A stretch of 64,000 nt of DNA from the NCBI RefSeq assembly GCF_013307435.2, contig NZ_CP102845.1, forward strand, positions 310,001 to 374,000, read 5' to 3'. The notes below the pieces were generated by a model, which saw only the letters and a program-made list of their open reading frames with translations, was not told the origin of the DNA and did not search any database. The DNA is from Microvirga terrae. GTDB taxonomy: Bacteria > Pseudomonadota > Alphaproteobacteria > Rhizobiales > Beijerinckiaceae. Numbering within the stretch: the stretch's first letter is position 1; each line of letters starts with the position of its first letter. Both the position numbers and the translations under genes were made by a program. Positions 1-9,636 of this stretch are shown here, piece after piece.

Positions 1-98
1 GAGCGCTAGCGCGTCGTGCGGTCCCGGACGATGCGCTCTTCGAGGTGCAGAGCATCGGATGGATCCCAAAAGTGCATTCCACTTTCGGGGCCGATGCT
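1..98. repeat. Family A palindromic repeat, copy 1 (may be cut by left edge)
   Basis: An inverted pair AGCATCGG (51-58) and CCGATGCT (91-98) encloses a CCAAAAGTG-type core at 66-74. A second weaker palindrome lies at 5-36 (GCGCTAGCGCGTCGTGC...GATGCGC). Copies at 29203-29311 and 33389-33501 share the same two-hairpin plan. This copy is the most diverged. It lies upstream of the small secreted protein at 175. Confidence 0.6.
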
Positions 99-174
99 CC
101 AGCATCGGCCCGATGCGGAACGCCGGACACGGCCGGGGGTTTAAAGGGCGGCACCTCGATCAAAGGAGGTCGAT

Positions 175-519
175 ATGGTCAGCCACCTTCTCCTCAGCAC
201 GACCTTTGCCGTCATCCTCGCCGGTCCCGTCTTCGCGGGACCCTGCACGCAGCGGCTCGCCGATCTGGAGAAATCCATCTCGGCCAGGCAGGAGGGCGCA
301 GGCCCGACCCTGGACGCGCCCGCGACCACAGGGTCCGCCACGCAGGGCTCAACCCCGGGCCAAGGGCCGGGGGCGAACGTCACGGGACAGAGTCAGGGCC
401 ATAACCAGTCCATGCAGATGATCCAACAGGCCAAGCAGCTCGATCAGCAGGGCAAAGAGGCCGAATGCATGGACATGGTCGGCCGGATCGGCGCCACGGC
501 TCCGCCGGCCACCAAGTAG
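175..519 (+). CDS. Small secreted hypothetical protein
   Basis: 114 residues. The N-terminus has a hydrophobic stretch ending in GPVFA, which looks like a Sec signal peptide cut near residue 22. The mature part has a Cys pair (CTQRLADLEK and ECMDMVGRIG), a low-complexity Gly/Ser/Thr/Gln middle, and a C-terminal helix rich in Gln and Lys. The start is supported by a strong AAAGGAGGT site just upstream of the ATG. I do not recognise the family. It is probably exported to the periplasm and its function is unknown. Confidence 0.7.
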   Translation: MVSHLLLSTTFAVILAGPVFAGPCTQRLADLEKSISARQEGAGPTLDAPATTGSATQGSTPGQGPGANVTGQSQGHNQSMQMIQQAKQLDQQGKEAECMDMVGRIGATAPPATK

Positions 520-637
520 AGCCACGCGCTCACTTTTCCGCATGCGGCCGGGTCGCGGCACGGTCGCATTGCAACCGCGCACCATCTGTGCTCCGCTTCG
601 CCCGAAGTCCTTCAGGCGATGAACGGGAGACGCGGGC

Positions 638-1036
638 GTGGTGCAGGGTTTCGAGCATGTCGGGATGACGAGCAGCGATCTCGACAGGACCATCGCGTTC
701 TATAGCGGGCTGCTCGGCCTGAAGGAGATTCTTATCAAGCGCACCGGGGAGGGCGGACGCATCGCGTTTCTCGAGACCGGCGGCGTCATGCTCGAGATCG
801 TCGAGCCGGCCGCATCGATCGAGACGCCGGCGCGCGAGGTGCCCGTCACGGAGGCCGGCATCCGCCACATCACGTTCCGGGTCGAGGACGTCGAGGCGGT
901 CTACGAGACGCTCCGCGCGGCCGGCGTGGCGTTCACCGTCGCGCCGCGCAAGGCGGCGAATGCGGAACTGATCCGCAAGGTGGCGTTCTGCAAAGACCCC
1001 GATGGCATCATCGTGGAGTTCCTGGAGCGCGTGTGA
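638..1036 (+). CDS. VOC-superfamily (glyoxalase/bleomycin resistance-like) protein
   Basis: 132 residues in two beta-alpha-beta-beta-beta halves. The first starts FEHVGMTSSDLDRTIAFY and the second runs IRHITFRVEDVEAVYETL to DPDGIIVEFLE. Candidate metal ligands are the His of EHVG, the Glu of MLEIVE, the His of IRHITF and the Glu of VEFLE, in the usual VOC positions. The start is GTG, with a second GTG directly after it. VOC proteins include lyases, dioxygenases and isomerases, so the substrate cannot be given. The gene is convergent with the PLP enzyme that ends at 1049. Confidence 0.88.
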   Translation: MVQGFEHVGMTSSDLDRTIAFYSGLLGLKEILIKRTGEGGRIAFLETGGVMLEIVEPAASIETPAREVPVTEAGIRHITFRVEDVEAVYETLRAAGVAFTVAPRKAANAELIRKVAFCKDPDGIIVEFLERV

Positions 1037-1048
1037 TCGCCGCGCGCG

Positions 1049-1996
1049 TCAGGCATCCGCCGCAAGCGCCGCCCCAAAGGTCTTCAGATACTTCATCCCG
1101 GTGTCGCACATCACGGTGACCACCGTGGCGTCGGGGCCCAGCCGTTCGGCGAGGCGCAGGGCCGCGATGACGTTGGCGCCCGTGGACGTTCCGGCGAACA
1201 GGCCCTCCTCGCGGGCGAGCCGGAACGCCATGGCGGTGGCCTCCTCGGTCGAGACGCGGTCGATCTCGTCGGCAATGCCGTCCTGCCAGAGCGGCACCAC
1301 GTAGCCGGCGCCGATCCCGTCAATCCTGTGCGCCCCGGACGGGCCGCCCGACAGGACGAGCGATTCCGCCGGCTCCACTGCCACGATGGTCAGAGCATCG
1401 GAATGGTGCCGAAGGCGTTCCGCGATGCCGCGCAGGGACGCGGCCGTTCCGACGCTCTGGACGAAGCCGTCGATCCGGCCGTCCGTCTGCCGCCAGATCT
1501 CGTCGGCCATCCGGTGATAGGCGGCGATCTGGTCCCGGTTCTTCATCTGGTCGGTCCAGAACGAGCCCTTCGCCTGCGCGATGATTCCGGCCTGGGCGAT
1601 CATGGCCTTCGTCAGCGCCTCGGTCATGCGCCCGCCATCGCTTTCGACAATGTGCAGGGCCGCCCCGAGAAGCCGCATGTGATCGAGCTTTTCCCTGCTG
1701 AACGCATCGGACGTCACGATGTCGAGCGGGTAGCCCTTCACGGCGCAGACCAGCGACAGCGAGACGCCCGTGCTGCCCCCGGTATATTCGACCACCGGGC
1801 CGCCCGGCTTCAGGCGCCCGTCGGCTTCCGCCGCCTCGATCATGGCGACCGCCATCCGGTCTTTCATGCTGCCCGTGGGGTTCTCGTTTTCCAGCTTCAG
1901 GAGGATGCGGGCGCCGCGGGCGGGCCTGACATGCCGCAGGGCGATCAAGGACGTGTTGCCGATGCGGTCGAGGATGGTGCGGGGTGGTGCGGTCAT
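1049..1996 (-). CDS. CysK/cystathionine beta-synthase-like PLP-dependent enzyme
   Basis: 315 residues from the ATG at 1996. Fold-type II PLP enzyme of the cysteine synthase group. The Schiff-base lysine sits in NPTGSMKDR (K45) and the phosphate-binding loop is GGSTG (73-77), where CysK usually has SGNTG. The C-terminus has GTSTGANVIAAL. Expected chemistry is beta-replacement or beta-elimination on O-acetylserine or a related amino acid. The changed loop makes true CysK activity uncertain. An upstream in-frame ATG at 2098 would add 34 unlikely residues and overlap the divergent HxlR gene. That regulator is the obvious candidate to control it. Confidence 0.88.
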   Translation of the reverse strand: MTAPPRTILDRIGNTSLIALRHVRPARGARILLKLENENPTGSMKDRMAVAMIEAAEADGRLKPGGPVVEYTGGSTGVSLSLVCAVKGYPLDIVTSDAFSREKLDHMRLLGAALHIVESDGGRMTEALTKAMIAQAGIIAQAKGSFWTDQMKNRDQIAAYHRMADEIWRQTDGRIDGFVQSVGTAASLRGIAERLRHHSDALTIVAVEPAESLVLSGGPSGAHRIDGIGAGYVVPLWQDGIADEIDRVSTEEATAMAFRLAREEGLFAGTSTGANVIAALRLAERLGPDATVVTVMCDTGMKYLKTFGAALAADA

Positions 1997-2100
1997 GGGA
2001 TCATCCGGGAAACTCCCGCCTCGATAGGTCAGGCTGGGCATTGTGTCAGGTCCGGAATCCGGACTTCTGCCGCATGCCCGGGCATGGTAGCGCTTCACCC

Positions 2101-2772
2101 ATGGCAGATTACGGTCAATTCTGTTCGGTGGCGCGAGCCCATGAGGCCATCGGCGGGCGCTGGACCCTTCTCGTGGTGCGCGAACTCCTGTGCGGCAGCC
2201 GGCGCTTCAACGACATCCGCCGGGGCATCCCGCGTATTTCCCGCACCATGCTGTCCGAGCGCCTGCAGGATCTGGTGCATGTCGGAGCGGTCTCGCGCGT
2301 CGAGGGCGAGCACGGACCGGAATATGCGCTCACCGATTCGGGCCGCGAGCTGATGGGGATCGTCGGCGCGCTCGGCACCTGGGGCCAGCGCTGGCTGCCG
2401 CGGCGGGCCGAGGACGAGGATCTCGACCTCGAACCGCTCCTCGTCGACATGCAGCGGCGGGTCCGCATCCATGCTCTCCCGCCCGAGCCCCTCGTCGTCC
2501 GCTTCGAGATCGAGGGGCAGCGCCAGCCGCGCTTCCTGCTCCTGAAGGAGGCCGAGGTCTCGTTCTGCACCCAGAACCCGGGCTTTCCGGAGCCTCTCTG
2601 CGTCCGAGCCCGCCTGCCGGCGCTGATCGCCTGGTGGCGGGGTGACGCGACGTTCGCCGAGGCGCAGAGAATGGGGTTCCAGGTGGAAGGGCCGAAGGCT
2701 CTGGTGCGGACGTTTCCCAACTGGTTCGAGCGATATCTGTTCGCCGGGGTCGCGCCTGCTCCATCGGTTTGA
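2101..2772 (+). CDS. HxlR-family transcriptional regulator with C-terminal extension
   Basis: 223 residues. The N-terminal half is a winged-helix HxlR domain: CSVARAHEAIGGRWTLLVVR, then FNDIRRGIPRISRTMLSERL, then a wing with GPEYALTDSGREL. Residues after about 100 form an extra domain found in a subset of HxlR proteins, possibly a ligand sensor; I cannot assign it. It is divergent from the CysK-like gene across a 104-base gap and may regulate it. The ATG at 2101 was chosen because the upstream in-frame sequence is unlike the family. Confidence 0.88.
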   Translation: MADYGQFCSVARAHEAIGGRWTLLVVRELLCGSRRFNDIRRGIPRISRTMLSERLQDLVHVGAVSRVEGEHGPEYALTDSGRELMGIVGALGTWGQRWLPRRAEDEDLDLEPLLVDMQRRVRIHALPPEPLVVRFEIEGQRQPRFLLLKEAEVSFCTQNPGFPEPLCVRARLPALIAWWRGDATFAEAQRMGFQVEGPKALVRTFPNWFERYLFAGVAPAPSV

Positions 2773-2799
2773 GCCCTTGGTGCGCGTGCTTTTCCATCA

Positions 2800-2888
2800 C
2801 GTCATGGCCGGGCTTGTCCCGGCCATCTCGATCGGAACATCGCGGCGCTTCTCGGATCAGGATCACCGGGACGAGCCCGTGATGTCGG
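2800..2888. repeat. Family B palindromic repeat, copy 1
   Basis: Two hairpins separated by about 35 bases. The left is ATGGCCGGG-CTTGT-CCCGGCCAT (2804-2826). The right is built from ATCACCGGG and CCCGTGAT (2862-2882). The plan matches seven other copies in the window. It sits between the HxlR gene and the rplS promoter. Confidence 0.8.
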
Positions 2889-2928
2889 GGAGAGTGGAAC
2901 GGGAGCCCCGGCCGCCGATGCGAGAGGC

Positions 2929-2957
2929 TCGACAATCCCGCGAAACTCCTGTATAGG
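2929..2957 (+). promoter_or_regulatory. Candidate sigma-70-type promoter of rplS
   Basis: TCGACA (2929-2934) and TATAGG (2952-2957) are separated by 17 bases, about 80 bases upstream of the rplS start. Spacing and sequence fit a housekeeping promoter. It would make rplS transcription independent of the HxlR gene upstream. Confidence 0.55.
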
Positions 2958-3039
2958 CGCGGCCTCAACTTAAAACAGGACGCCGAAATCCCGCGGGTTT
3001 TGAGATCGCTCAGGGCCACGCAACGGCAGGAGTATTACG

Positions 3040-3423
3040 ATGAACCTCATTCAGCAGCTCGAGCAGGAGCAGATCGCCAAGCTCGCCAAGACTATTCCGG
3101 ACTTCCAGCCCGGCGACACGGTGATCGTCAACGTGAAGGTGAAGGAAGGCGAGCGCACCCGCGTGCAGGCCTATGAGGGCGTCTGCATCGCCCGCTCCGG
3201 CGGCGGCCTCCACGAGAGCTTCACGGTCCGCAAGATCTCCTACGGCGAAGGTGTCGAGCGCGTGTTCCCGCTCTACTCGCCGCTGGTCGAGTCTATCAAG
3301 GTCGTGCGCCGCGGCGCCGTCCGTCGCGCCAAGCTGTACTACCTGCGCGACCGTCGCGGCAAGTCGGCCCGTATCGCCGAGCGCGTCGAGAAGAAGACCG
3401 AGACCCCGGCTGCGGCCGAGTAA
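3040..3423 (+). CDS. rplS: 50S ribosomal protein L19
   Basis: 127 residues, normal for L19. Typical family segments are [55 protein letters not shown] and [17 protein letters not shown]19 lies at the 30S-50S interface of the ribosome. An AGGAG site precedes the ATG. It appears to be a single-gene transcript between its own promoter (2929-2957) and the terminator at 3454. In many bacteria rplS follows trmD, which is not upstream here. Confidence 0.97.
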   Translation: MNLIQQLEQEQIAKLAKTIPDFQPGDTVIVNVKVKEGERTRVQAYEGVCIARSGGGLHESFTVRKISYGEGVERVFPLYSPLVESIKVVRRGAVRRAKLYYLRDRRGKSARIAERVEKKTETPAAAE

Positions 3424-3453
3424 GGCTCTCGCCTCCCTCTTCGGAATTTGCAA

Positions 3454-3479
3454 AGGCGCGGTTCAACCCGCGCCTTTTT
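3454..3479 (+). terminator. Rho-independent terminator after rplS
   Basis: AGGCGCGG and CCGCGCCT form an 8-bp stem with a 6-base loop, followed directly by a T run. It lies 30 bases after the rplS stop codon. Confidence 0.85.
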
Positions 3480-3494
3480 GCTGACGATCCAGGC

Positions 3495-3526
3495 TTGGCG
3501 GCAGGCCAACACGACAAAAATATAAT
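3495..3526 (+). promoter_or_regulatory. Possible leuC promoter
   Basis: A perfect TATAAT at 3521-3526 lies in a short AT-rich patch, 125 bases before leuC. The best upstream match is TTGGCG (3495-3500), but the 20-base spacing is longer than ideal, so only the -10 is convincing. I saw no leucine-rich leader peptide, so attenuation is not supported. Confidence 0.4.
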
Positions 3527-3651
3527 TGCGTCATGAATGCCGTCTGCTATGCGATCGTTTCAAGGCGGTGTGCGCTCAGGACATCTTCCCGTCCGGGCGC
3601 CGGCCCGCTAAACACGCCGAACCGTTATTTTTCGACCGCTGGAAGAGAACC

Positions 3652-5058
3652 ATGGCCAAAGCCCGCACCCTCTACGACAAGATCTGGGACGACCACGTCG
3701 TCGATCAGCAGGATGACGGAACGTGCCTTCTCTACATCGACCGCCACCTGGTCCATGAAGTGACGAGCCCGCAGGCCTTCGAGGGCCTGCGCATGACCGG
3801 CCGCGCGGTGCGCCAGCCGCAGAAGACCCTGGCGGTGGTCGACCACAACGTGCCGACCTCCGACCGCTCGCACGGCATCGAGGATCCCGAAGCCGCCACC
3901 CAGGTGGCGGCGCTGGCCCAGAACGCCAAGGATTTCGGCGTCGAGTACTACAACGAGCTCGACACCCGTCAGGGCATCGTCCACGTGGTGGGCCCGGAAC
4001 AGGGCTTCACCCTGCCCGGCATGACCATCGTGTGCGGCGACAGCCACACCTCCACCCACGGGGCCTTCGGGTCGCTCGCCCACGGCATCGGCACCTCGGA
4101 GGTCGAGCACGTGCTCGCCACCCAGACGCTGATCCAGAAGAAGGCCAAGAACATGCGCGTGACCGTGGACGGGCAGCTGCCCGCAGGCGTCACCGCGAAG
4201 GACATCATCCTGGCCATCATCGGCGAGATCGGCACCGCCGGCGGCACCGGCCACGTGATCGAATATGCCGGCGAGGCCATCCGGTCCCTGTCGATGGAAG
4301 GCCGCATGACGATCTGCAACATGTCGATCGAGGGCGGGGCCCGGGCCGGCATGGTGGCGCCCGACGAGAAGACCTATGCCTACCTGAAGGACCGCCCCAA
4401 GGCCCCCAAGGGCGAGGCCTGGGACGCGGCCGTGCGGTACTGGGATTCCCTGCGCACCGACGAGGGCGCGTTCTTCGACACCGAGATCCGTCTCGACGCG
4501 GCGAACCTGCCGCCCATCGTCACCTGGGGCACGAGCCCGGAGGACGTGGTGTCGATCGCCGGCGTCGTGCCGAACCCGGACGATATCCAGGACGAGAACA
4601 AGCGCCGCTCCAAGTGGCGGGCGCTTGAGTACATGGGCCTGACGCCGGGAACGAAGATCACCGACATCGCCCTCGACCGGGTCTTCATCGGCTCCTGCAC
4701 CAACGGCCGCATCGAGGATCTGCGCGAAGTGGCCAAGGTGGTCGAGGGCCGGCGCGTGGCCGAGAGCGTCAGCGCCATGATCGTGCCCGGCTCCGGCATC
4801 GTGAAGATGCAGGCGGAGGCCGAAGGTCTCGACAAGATCTTCAGGGAGGCCGGCTTCGACTGGCGCGAGCCCGGCTGCTCCATGTGCCTGGCCATGAACG
4901 CCGACCGCCTCGCGCCCCATGAGCGCTGCGCCTCCACGTCGAACCGCAACTTCGAGGGCCGCCAGGGCTTCAAGGGCCGCACCCACCTCGTGTCGCCCGC
5001 CATGGCGGCGGCGGCGGCGATCGCGGGCCGGTTCGTGGATATCCGAACCTTCGGCTGA
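3652..5058 (+). CDS. leuC: 3-isopropylmalate dehydratase large subunit
   Basis: 468 residues, the usual length. With LeuD it isomerises 2-isopropylmalate to 3-isopropylmalate in leucine synthesis, using a [4Fe-4S] cluster. The three cluster cysteines are visible: C349 in FIGSCTNGR, and C409 and C412 in [10 protein letters not shown]. Other aconitase-family blocks are [13 protein letters not shown] and RNFEGRQG. The ATG at 3652 begins the conserved [15 protein letters not shown]. LeuD is encoded 3.1 kb downstream, with four unrelated genes between, instead of adjacent. A strong terminator closes the unit. Confidence 0.98.
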   Translation: MAKARTLYDKIWDDHVVDQQDDGTCLLYIDRHLVHEVTSPQAFEGLRMTGRAVRQPQKTLAVVDHNVPTSDRSHGIEDPEAATQVAALAQNAKDFGVEYYNELDTRQGIVHVVGPEQGFTLPGMTIVCGDSHTSTHGAFGSLAHGIGTSEVEHVLATQTLIQKKAKNMRVTVDGQLPAGVTAKDIILAIIGEIGTAGGTGHVIEYAGEAIRSLSMEGRMTICNMSIEGGARAGMVAPDEKTYAYLKDRPKAPKGEAWDAAVRYWDSLRTDEGAFFDTEIRLDAANLPPIVTWGTSPEDVVSIAGVVPNPDDIQDENKRRSKWRALEYMGLTPGTKITDIALDRVFIGSCTNGRIEDLREVAKVVEGRRVAESVSAMIVPGSGIVKMQAEAEGLDKIFREAGFDWREPGCSMCLAMNADRLAPHERCASTSNRNFEGRQGFKGRTHLVSPAMAAAAAIAGRFVDIRTFG

Positions 5059-5078
5059 TTGGCAGCCTCAGACGCATG

Positions 5079-5116
5079 AAAAAAGGCCGCGGCTCCTGCA
5101 AGCCGCGGCCTTTTTT
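5079..5116. terminator. Bidirectional terminator between leuC and a convergent gene
   Basis: GGCCGCGGCT and AGCCGCGGCC form a 10-bp stem with a short loop. A runs precede it and T runs follow it, so it can act on both strands. It serves leuC on the plus strand and the small secreted protein at 5137-5442 on the minus strand. Confidence 0.9.
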
Positions 5117-5136
5117 CATGCTAAGGGCCTGTGGGC

Positions 5137-5442
5137 TTAGTCCACATAGACCCGGCGACCGCCGGCCACCACCTGGCGGCACCGCTCGACCGGACGGCGG
5201 ACGACCACGCCGCTCGGGCGGACGCGCTCTTCCATCACCGTGCGGCATACGGTGCGGGTCCGGGCCGGACGCACCACGCGGCGCTCGACGACCCGATCGC
5301 GGTAATGATGGCCGTAATGCCGCTCCTGCGCGACCCGGACGCCCGACGGACCGATCCGCACGTCGACGCCCTGGGCCGATGCCGCACCGGCGCCGAGAAC
5401 CACCAGCCCGGCCGCAGCCAGGATACCAAACACTTTACGCAT
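5137..5442 (-). CDS. Small basic secreted hypothetical protein
   Basis: 101 residues. Signal peptide: MRK followed by a hydrophobic core ending GAASAQG, cleavage near residue 24. The mature protein opens with VDVRIGPSGVRV and is then rich in Arg, Val and Tyr, with two Cys residues (VCRTVM and ERCRQV). Small periplasmic proteins of this kind are common in rhizobia and have no established role. A GAGG ribosome site precedes the ATG at 5442. It shares the bidirectional terminator with leuC. Confidence 0.75.
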   Translation of the reverse strand: MRKVFGILAAAGLVVLGAGAASAQGVDVRIGPSGVRVAQERHYGHHYRDRVVERRVVRPARTRTVCRTVMEERVRPSGVVVRRPVERCRQVVAGGRRVYVD

Positions 5443-5565
5443 TGTTGCCTCGTGAGCTTGTGTTGTTCCGGGCCTGTTAACGGCCAAGCGGGCCAGGCGT
5501 TCCGTTGCGAAGTCGCCATTGAGTCGCCATGGTAAAGCAACGGTAAAGGCTGCGAGGAGGGTTTC

Positions 5566-5841
5566 ATGACCGATCGGGACCGGGAAGCCCGCGACGCCGA
5601 CGCGGCGCGCGAGGCGCTGGAGCGCGTCCAGCGGGATTCGGACACCCTCGGCGCGTCGGCGCTCGCCCGCATGGGCCGCCGGGCGGGCGACCATTTCGGC
5701 GCGAAGGATGCGGTCGGCTCGGCCGAGGACGGCGGCACCGACCCGGTCGAGCTCTGGGGCCGGCGCATCGGCCGCGCCCTGTCGCTCGTGGGTGTCGTCA
5801 TTCTGGCCATCTGGCTCCTGGTCCAGCTGAGGATCCTCTGA
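5566..5841 (+). CDS. Hypothetical protein with one C-terminal membrane segment
   Basis: 91 residues. The first 60 are charged, helical and rich in Asp, Arg and Ala. Residues about 69-91 form one hydrophobic helix (ALSLVGVVILAIWLLVQLRI), suggesting a tail-anchored or C-in membrane protein. GAGGAGG lies upstream of the ATG. The stop is 3 bases before the metallopeptidase gene, so the two are probably co-transcribed and translationally coupled. Family not recognised. Confidence 0.72.
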   Translation: MTDRDREARDADAAREALERVQRDSDTLGASALARMGRRAGDHFGAKDAVGSAEDGGTDPVELWGRRIGRALSLVGVVILAIWLLVQLRIL

Positions 5842-5844
5842 CCC

Positions 5845-6252
5845 ATGACGGCCCTGGCCAATCTCCAAGCCCCCAGCCTCGACGATCTCGAAGCCCTGGC
5901 GCAGGACGCCTATGCGCGCCTGCCGGAGGCGTTCCGGCGGCTCTGCGAGGGCGTGGTGATCCGGGTCGAGGATTTCCCCGACGACGAGACGATGACCGAG
6001 ATGGGTTGCGAGACGCCCTTCGATCTCCTCGGCCTCTTCCGCGGCATCGGCCTCGCGCAGGGGGGCGGCCAGATGCAGACCGGCCAGTTCCCCAACATGG
6101 TCTGGCTGTATCGACGGCCGATCCTCGATTATTGGGCCGAGCACGAGGAGAGCCTCGGGCACATCGTCACCCATGTGCTGGTCCACGAGATCGGCCACCA
6201 TGTCGGCCTCTCCGACGAGGACATGGAGGCCATCGAAGCGGCGGCGGGGTGA
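5845..6252 (+). CDS. Zincin-like metallopeptidase family protein (PF06262 type)
   Basis: 135 residues, the usual size of this small cytosolic family. The zinc motif HEIGHHVGLSD gives H114, E115, H118 and a third ligand D124 (HExxHxxGxxD). The N-terminal part VVIRVEDFPDDETMTEMG is typical. Substrates of the family are not well established. It follows a small membrane protein with a 3-base gap. Confidence 0.88.
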   Translation: MTALANLQAPSLDDLEALAQDAYARLPEAFRRLCEGVVIRVEDFPDDETMTEMGCETPFDLLGLFRGIGLAQGGGQMQTGQFPNMVWLYRRPILDYWAEHEESLGHIVTHVLVHEIGHHVGLSDEDMEAIEAAAG

Positions 6253-6359
6253 GCCTTGCAGGCTGGCAACGGCTGGACGCTACGCCAGATTAAGCCCTAC
6301 CCGAGGACAAGCTGGCTCGCCCTCTCGGATGCGGGCCGTCCCCAACCAGGAGAGGCCTC

Positions 6360-8096
6360 ATGGCAAAGACGGTGGCCGAACAATTCGTCGAGATCCTGGC
6401 GGCTGCGGGTGTCAGACGCGTGTACGGCATCGTCGGCGACAGCCTCAACGGTCTGACGGACGCGATCCGCCGCCGGGACGACATGGAGTGGATCCACGTC
6501 CGGCACGAGGAGGTCGCGGCCTTCGCGGCCGGCGCCGAGGCGCATCTGACGGGCGCGCTTGCAGTCTGCGCCGGGAGCTGCGGGCCGGGCAATCTCCATC
6601 TCATCAACGGGCTGTTCGACTGCCACCGCTCGCGCGTGCCGGTGCTGGCCATCGCGGCCCATGTTCCCTCGCCCGAGATCGGCAGCGGCTACTTTCAGGA
6701 GACCCGCCCGGAGACCCTGTTCCGGGAATGCAGCCATTACTGCGAGCTGGTCTCGAGCGCCCACCAGATGCCTCGCATGCTCGAGATCGCCATCCGGGAG
6801 GCGACGGTGAAGCGCGGCGCGTCGGTGCTGGTGATCCCCGGCGACGTCGCCCTGCAGCCGGCCGCCGCGGCGCCTCCGGCCAAGCCTGCCGGACTGCTGC
6901 CGCAGGCGCCTGTCGTCACCCCGGCGCCGGACGATCTCGATCGCCTCGCCGAGCTCCTCAACGGCGGCAACCGCATCACGATCCTGTGCGGGGCGGGATG
7001 TGCGGGCGCGCATGACGCATTGCTGGCTCTGGGCGAGCGCCTGCAGGCCCCCATGGTGCACGCCATGCGCGGCAAGGAGCATGTGGAGTGGGACAACCCC
7101 TACGATGTCGGCATGACTGGGCTGATCGGCTTCTCGTCCGGCTACTACGCCATGCGCGACTGCAACGTCCTGCTGATGCTCGGCACCGACTTTCCCTATC
7201 GTCAGTTCTACCCGGAGGATGCGGGGGTCCGCATCGCGCAGGTGGACCTGCGGGGCGAGAATATCGGCCGCCGCGCCGCGGTTGATGTGGGCGTGGTCGG
7301 CGATGTCCGCGCCACCCTGACGGCCCTGCTGCCCCGGCTCGATCGGAAGACCGACGCCACGCATCTCGCCCGGGCGCGCGAGCATTACGCGAAAGCGCGC
7401 CAGGCGCTCGACGAACTCGCGGCCGGAACCCCGGGCCGGCGGCCGATCCATCCGCAGCAGGTCGCCAAGGCGATCAGCGACCAGGCGGCGGACGATGCCG
7501 TGTTCAGCTGCGACGTGGGCCTTCCCGTCGTCTGGGCGGCCCGCTATCTCGCCATGAACGGACGGCGGCGCCTCGTCGGGTCGTTCTGGCACGGCTCGAT
7601 GGCCAACGCGATGGCCCAGGGCATCGGCGCCCAGGCGGCTTTTCCGGGCCGGCAGGTGATCTCCCTGTCGGGCGATGGCGGCTTCTCCATGCTGATGGGG
7701 GATCTCCTCACCCTGACGCAGCAGCGCCTTCCCGTGAAGGTCGTGGTGTTCAACAACGGCACGCTGGGCTTCGTCGAACTCGAGCAGAAATCCACCGGCT
7801 TCCTCGATTTCGGCACGGAGCTCCGGAACCCGAATTTCGCCGCCATGGCTGAGGCCGTCGGCATCCGCGGCATCAGGCTCGAGGATCCGGCCGAGGTGGA
7901 CGAGGGGATCGCCGCCGCCCTGGCCCATGACGGGCCGGTCCTGGTCGACGCGGTGGTGAACCGGACGGAGCTCGCCATGCCGCCCTCGGTCACCCTCGAC
8001 ATGGCGAAGGGCTTCACCCTCTACATGGTGAAGGCGGTGCTGAACGGCCGCGCCGACGAGGTCTATGACCTGGCCCGGACGAACCTCTGGCGCTGA
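6360..8096 (+). CDS. poxB: Thiamine-pyrophosphate enzyme, pyruvate oxidase/PoxB-like
   Basis: 578 residues with the three domains of the acetolactate synthase/pyruvate oxidase group. The catalytic Glu of the Pyr domain is in [15 protein letters not shown] (E50). A central nucleotide-binding domain follows (about 190-330). The ThDP motif begins [15 protein letters not shown] near residue 437. Length and [14 protein letters not shown] match ubiquinone-dependent pyruvate dehydrogenase, which decarboxylates pyruvate to acetate at the membrane. The C-terminal membrane-binding helix cannot be confirmed by eye. It is inserted between leuC and leuD. Confidence 0.88.
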   Translation: MAKTVAEQFVEILAAAGVRRVYGIVGDSLNGLTDAIRRRDDMEWIHVRHEEVAAFAAGAEAHLTGALAVCAGSCGPGNLHLINGLFDCHRSRVPVLAIAAHVPSPEIGSGYFQETRPETLFRECSHYCELVSSAHQMPRMLEIAIREATVKRGASVLVIPGDVALQPAAAAPPAKPAGLLPQAPVVTPAPDDLDRLAELLNGGNRITILCGAGCAGAHDALLALGERLQAPMVHAMRGKEHVEWDNPYDVGMTGLIGFSSGYYAMRDCNVLLMLGTDFPYRQFYPEDAGVRIAQVDLRGENIGRRAAVDVGVVGDVRATLTALLPRLDRKTDATHLARAREHYAKARQALDELAAGTPGRRPIHPQQVAKAISDQAADDAVFSCDVGLPVVWAARYLAMNGRRRLVGSFWHGSMANAMAQGIGAQAAFPGRQVISLSGDGGFSMLMGDLLTLTQQRLPVKVVVFNNGTLGFVELEQKSTGFLDFGTELRNPNFAAMAEAVGIRGIRLEDPAEVDEGIAAALAHDGPVLVDAVVNRTELAMPPSVTLDMAKGFTLYMVKAVLNGRADEVYDLARTNLWR

Positions 8097-8203
8097 GGAG
8101 GTTTCCGCCCGCCGCGACGATCGTTGGCCTAGCCGTTCCTGAAAGCCTTTGATATGAGGCACCTGACAGCGGCTGCATGGCCGCCTGAAGGGATGTGAGG
8201 ACC

Positions 8204-8806
8204 ATGGACAAGTTCACCGTGCTGGAAAGCGTCGCGGCGCCGCTGCGGATCATCAATATCGACACCGATATGATCATCCCCAAGCAGTACCTGAAGACGA
8301 TCAAGCGCACGGGGCTCGGCACGGGCCTCTTCTCCGAGATGCGCTACCGCGAGGACGGCTCCGAGAACCCGGACTTCGTCCTCAACCAGCCGGCCTATCG
8401 CAATGCCCAGATTCTGGTGGCGGGCGATAACTTCGGCTGCGGCTCCTCCCGCGAGCACGCCCCCTGGGCGCTGCTCGACTTCGGCATCCGCTGCGTGATC
8501 TCCACCAGCTTCGCCGACATCTTCTACAACAACTGCTTCCAGAACGGCATCCTGCCGATCAAGGTCTCGCCGGAGGACCTGGAAAAGCTCTTCGACGACG
8601 CGGAGCGCGGCGCCAACGCTACCCTGACCGTCGATTTGGAGAAACAGGAGATCCGCGGGCCGGACGGCGGTTCGGTCACTTTCGACATCGACCCGTTCAA
8701 GAAGCACTGCCTGCTCAACGGCCTCGACGGCATCGGCCTGACCATGGAAAAGGGCGCGGCCATCGACAGCTTCGAAGAGAAGCTCGCCGAGCGCGCCTGG
8801 GCTTAA
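8204..8806 (+). CDS. leuD: 3-isopropylmalate dehydratase small subunit
   Basis: 200 residues, the family length. It is the swivelling domain partner of LeuC. Diagnostic segments are [36 protein letters not shown], and the [18 protein letters not shown] block. The ATG at 8204 starts MDKFTVLES; an alternative GTG at 8195 would add three residues. It is separated from leuC by poxB and three small genes, so it needs its own promoter or a long transcript. Confidence 0.97.
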   Translation: MDKFTVLESVAAPLRIINIDTDMIIPKQYLKTIKRTGLGTGLFSEMRYREDGSENPDFVLNQPAYRNAQILVAGDNFGCGSSREHAPWALLDFGIRCVISTSFADIFYNNCFQNGILPIKVSPEDLEKLFDDAERGANATLTVDLEKQEIRGPDGGSVTFDIDPFKKHCLLNGLDGIGLTMEKGAAIDSFEEKLAERAWA

Positions 8807-8813
8807 GTCGGGT

Positions 8814-9554
8814 TCAGCAGCGCGCCCTCACGCAGATGAAGGCCGGGGCGCGCGACAACTGCTCGTAGAGGCGCTCCGACACCTCCTTCATCTCCGGCAG
8901 GGGCTTGGGTTCGACGAGCCGGTCGAAAACCCAGCCCGCCTCCACCAGCCCGTTCATGATGTCGGCCAAGGGACGCCGATACGCTTCGACATAGGGGCGG
9001 GGCTCGCCGAAGCCCGTCCAATGCATCCCGAACCGGGACCGTTCGTAATAGATGCTCTCCTGGCGGATCTCGGGATGCATCCAGTCGGCCATCGGGTGAG
9101 CCATGGAGAAGGCCAGGGTGCCTCCCGGGCGGCAGGCCCGTCTGAGTTCCCGCAGAACCGGCGTCAGGTCCTCCACATAATCGAGGGCCAGGGCGCAGAG
9201 GATCTTGTCGAAGGATGATCCCCCGAGCCAGCCGAGCGGCTCCGTCAGGTCGGCGACCCTGAACTCCGCCGGCAGTCCATCGCAGCGCTGCCGGGCCAGA
9301 TCGATCATCTCCGGCGTGATGTCGAAGCCGTGGATCGTTGCTCCCCGCCGAGCCAGGATCTCGCTGTTGATCCCAGGCCCGCAGGCTGCATCGAGCACGC
9401 GCAGCCCCTCCACGTCTCCCAGCAGGTTCAACGTCGCAGGGCGCTCGTAGAGGCCGTTATGCGGCTTCATCGGCGCGAGGGCGGAGTAGCGGTCCGCGAA
9501 CGTGGAATAGGACCGTCGTGCCATGAGCCGGGTGTCGTCCTGCTGGTCGCCCAT
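8814..9554 (-). CDS. Class I SAM-dependent methyltransferase
   Basis: 246 residues. SAM-binding motif I is VLDAACGPGINSEILA, then GFDITPEMIDLA, then an acidic FDKILCALALDYVEDL segment. This is the UbiE/BioC-like small-molecule group. The substrate cannot be told. The ATG at 9554 has AGGGGAG upstream. It is convergent with leuD, stopping 7 bases from it, and divergent from the lytic transglycosylase. Confidence 0.87.
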   Translation of the reverse strand: MGDQQDDTRLMARRSYSTFADRYSALAPMKPHNGLYERPATLNLLGDVEGLRVLDAACGPGINSEILARRGATIHGFDITPEMIDLARQRCDGLPAEFRVADLTEPLGWLGGSSFDKILCALALDYVEDLTPVLRELRRACRPGGTLAFSMAHPMADWMHPEIRQESIYYERSRFGMHWTGFGEPRPYVEAYRRPLADIMNGLVEAGWVFDRLVEPKPLPEMKEVSERLYEQLSRAPAFICVRARC

Positions 9555-9636
9555 CGCTCCCCTCACGCTTTCGTGTGGCCTCGGTTTAAGGCCCCGTTTC
9601 CATAAGATTAACCAAATTGCCTGCAAGTTCGCGAGC

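Noticed and set aside
3424..3651. Leucine attenuator before leuC
   Set aside because: No short peptide with a run of leucine codons and no alternative hairpins beyond the rplS terminator.
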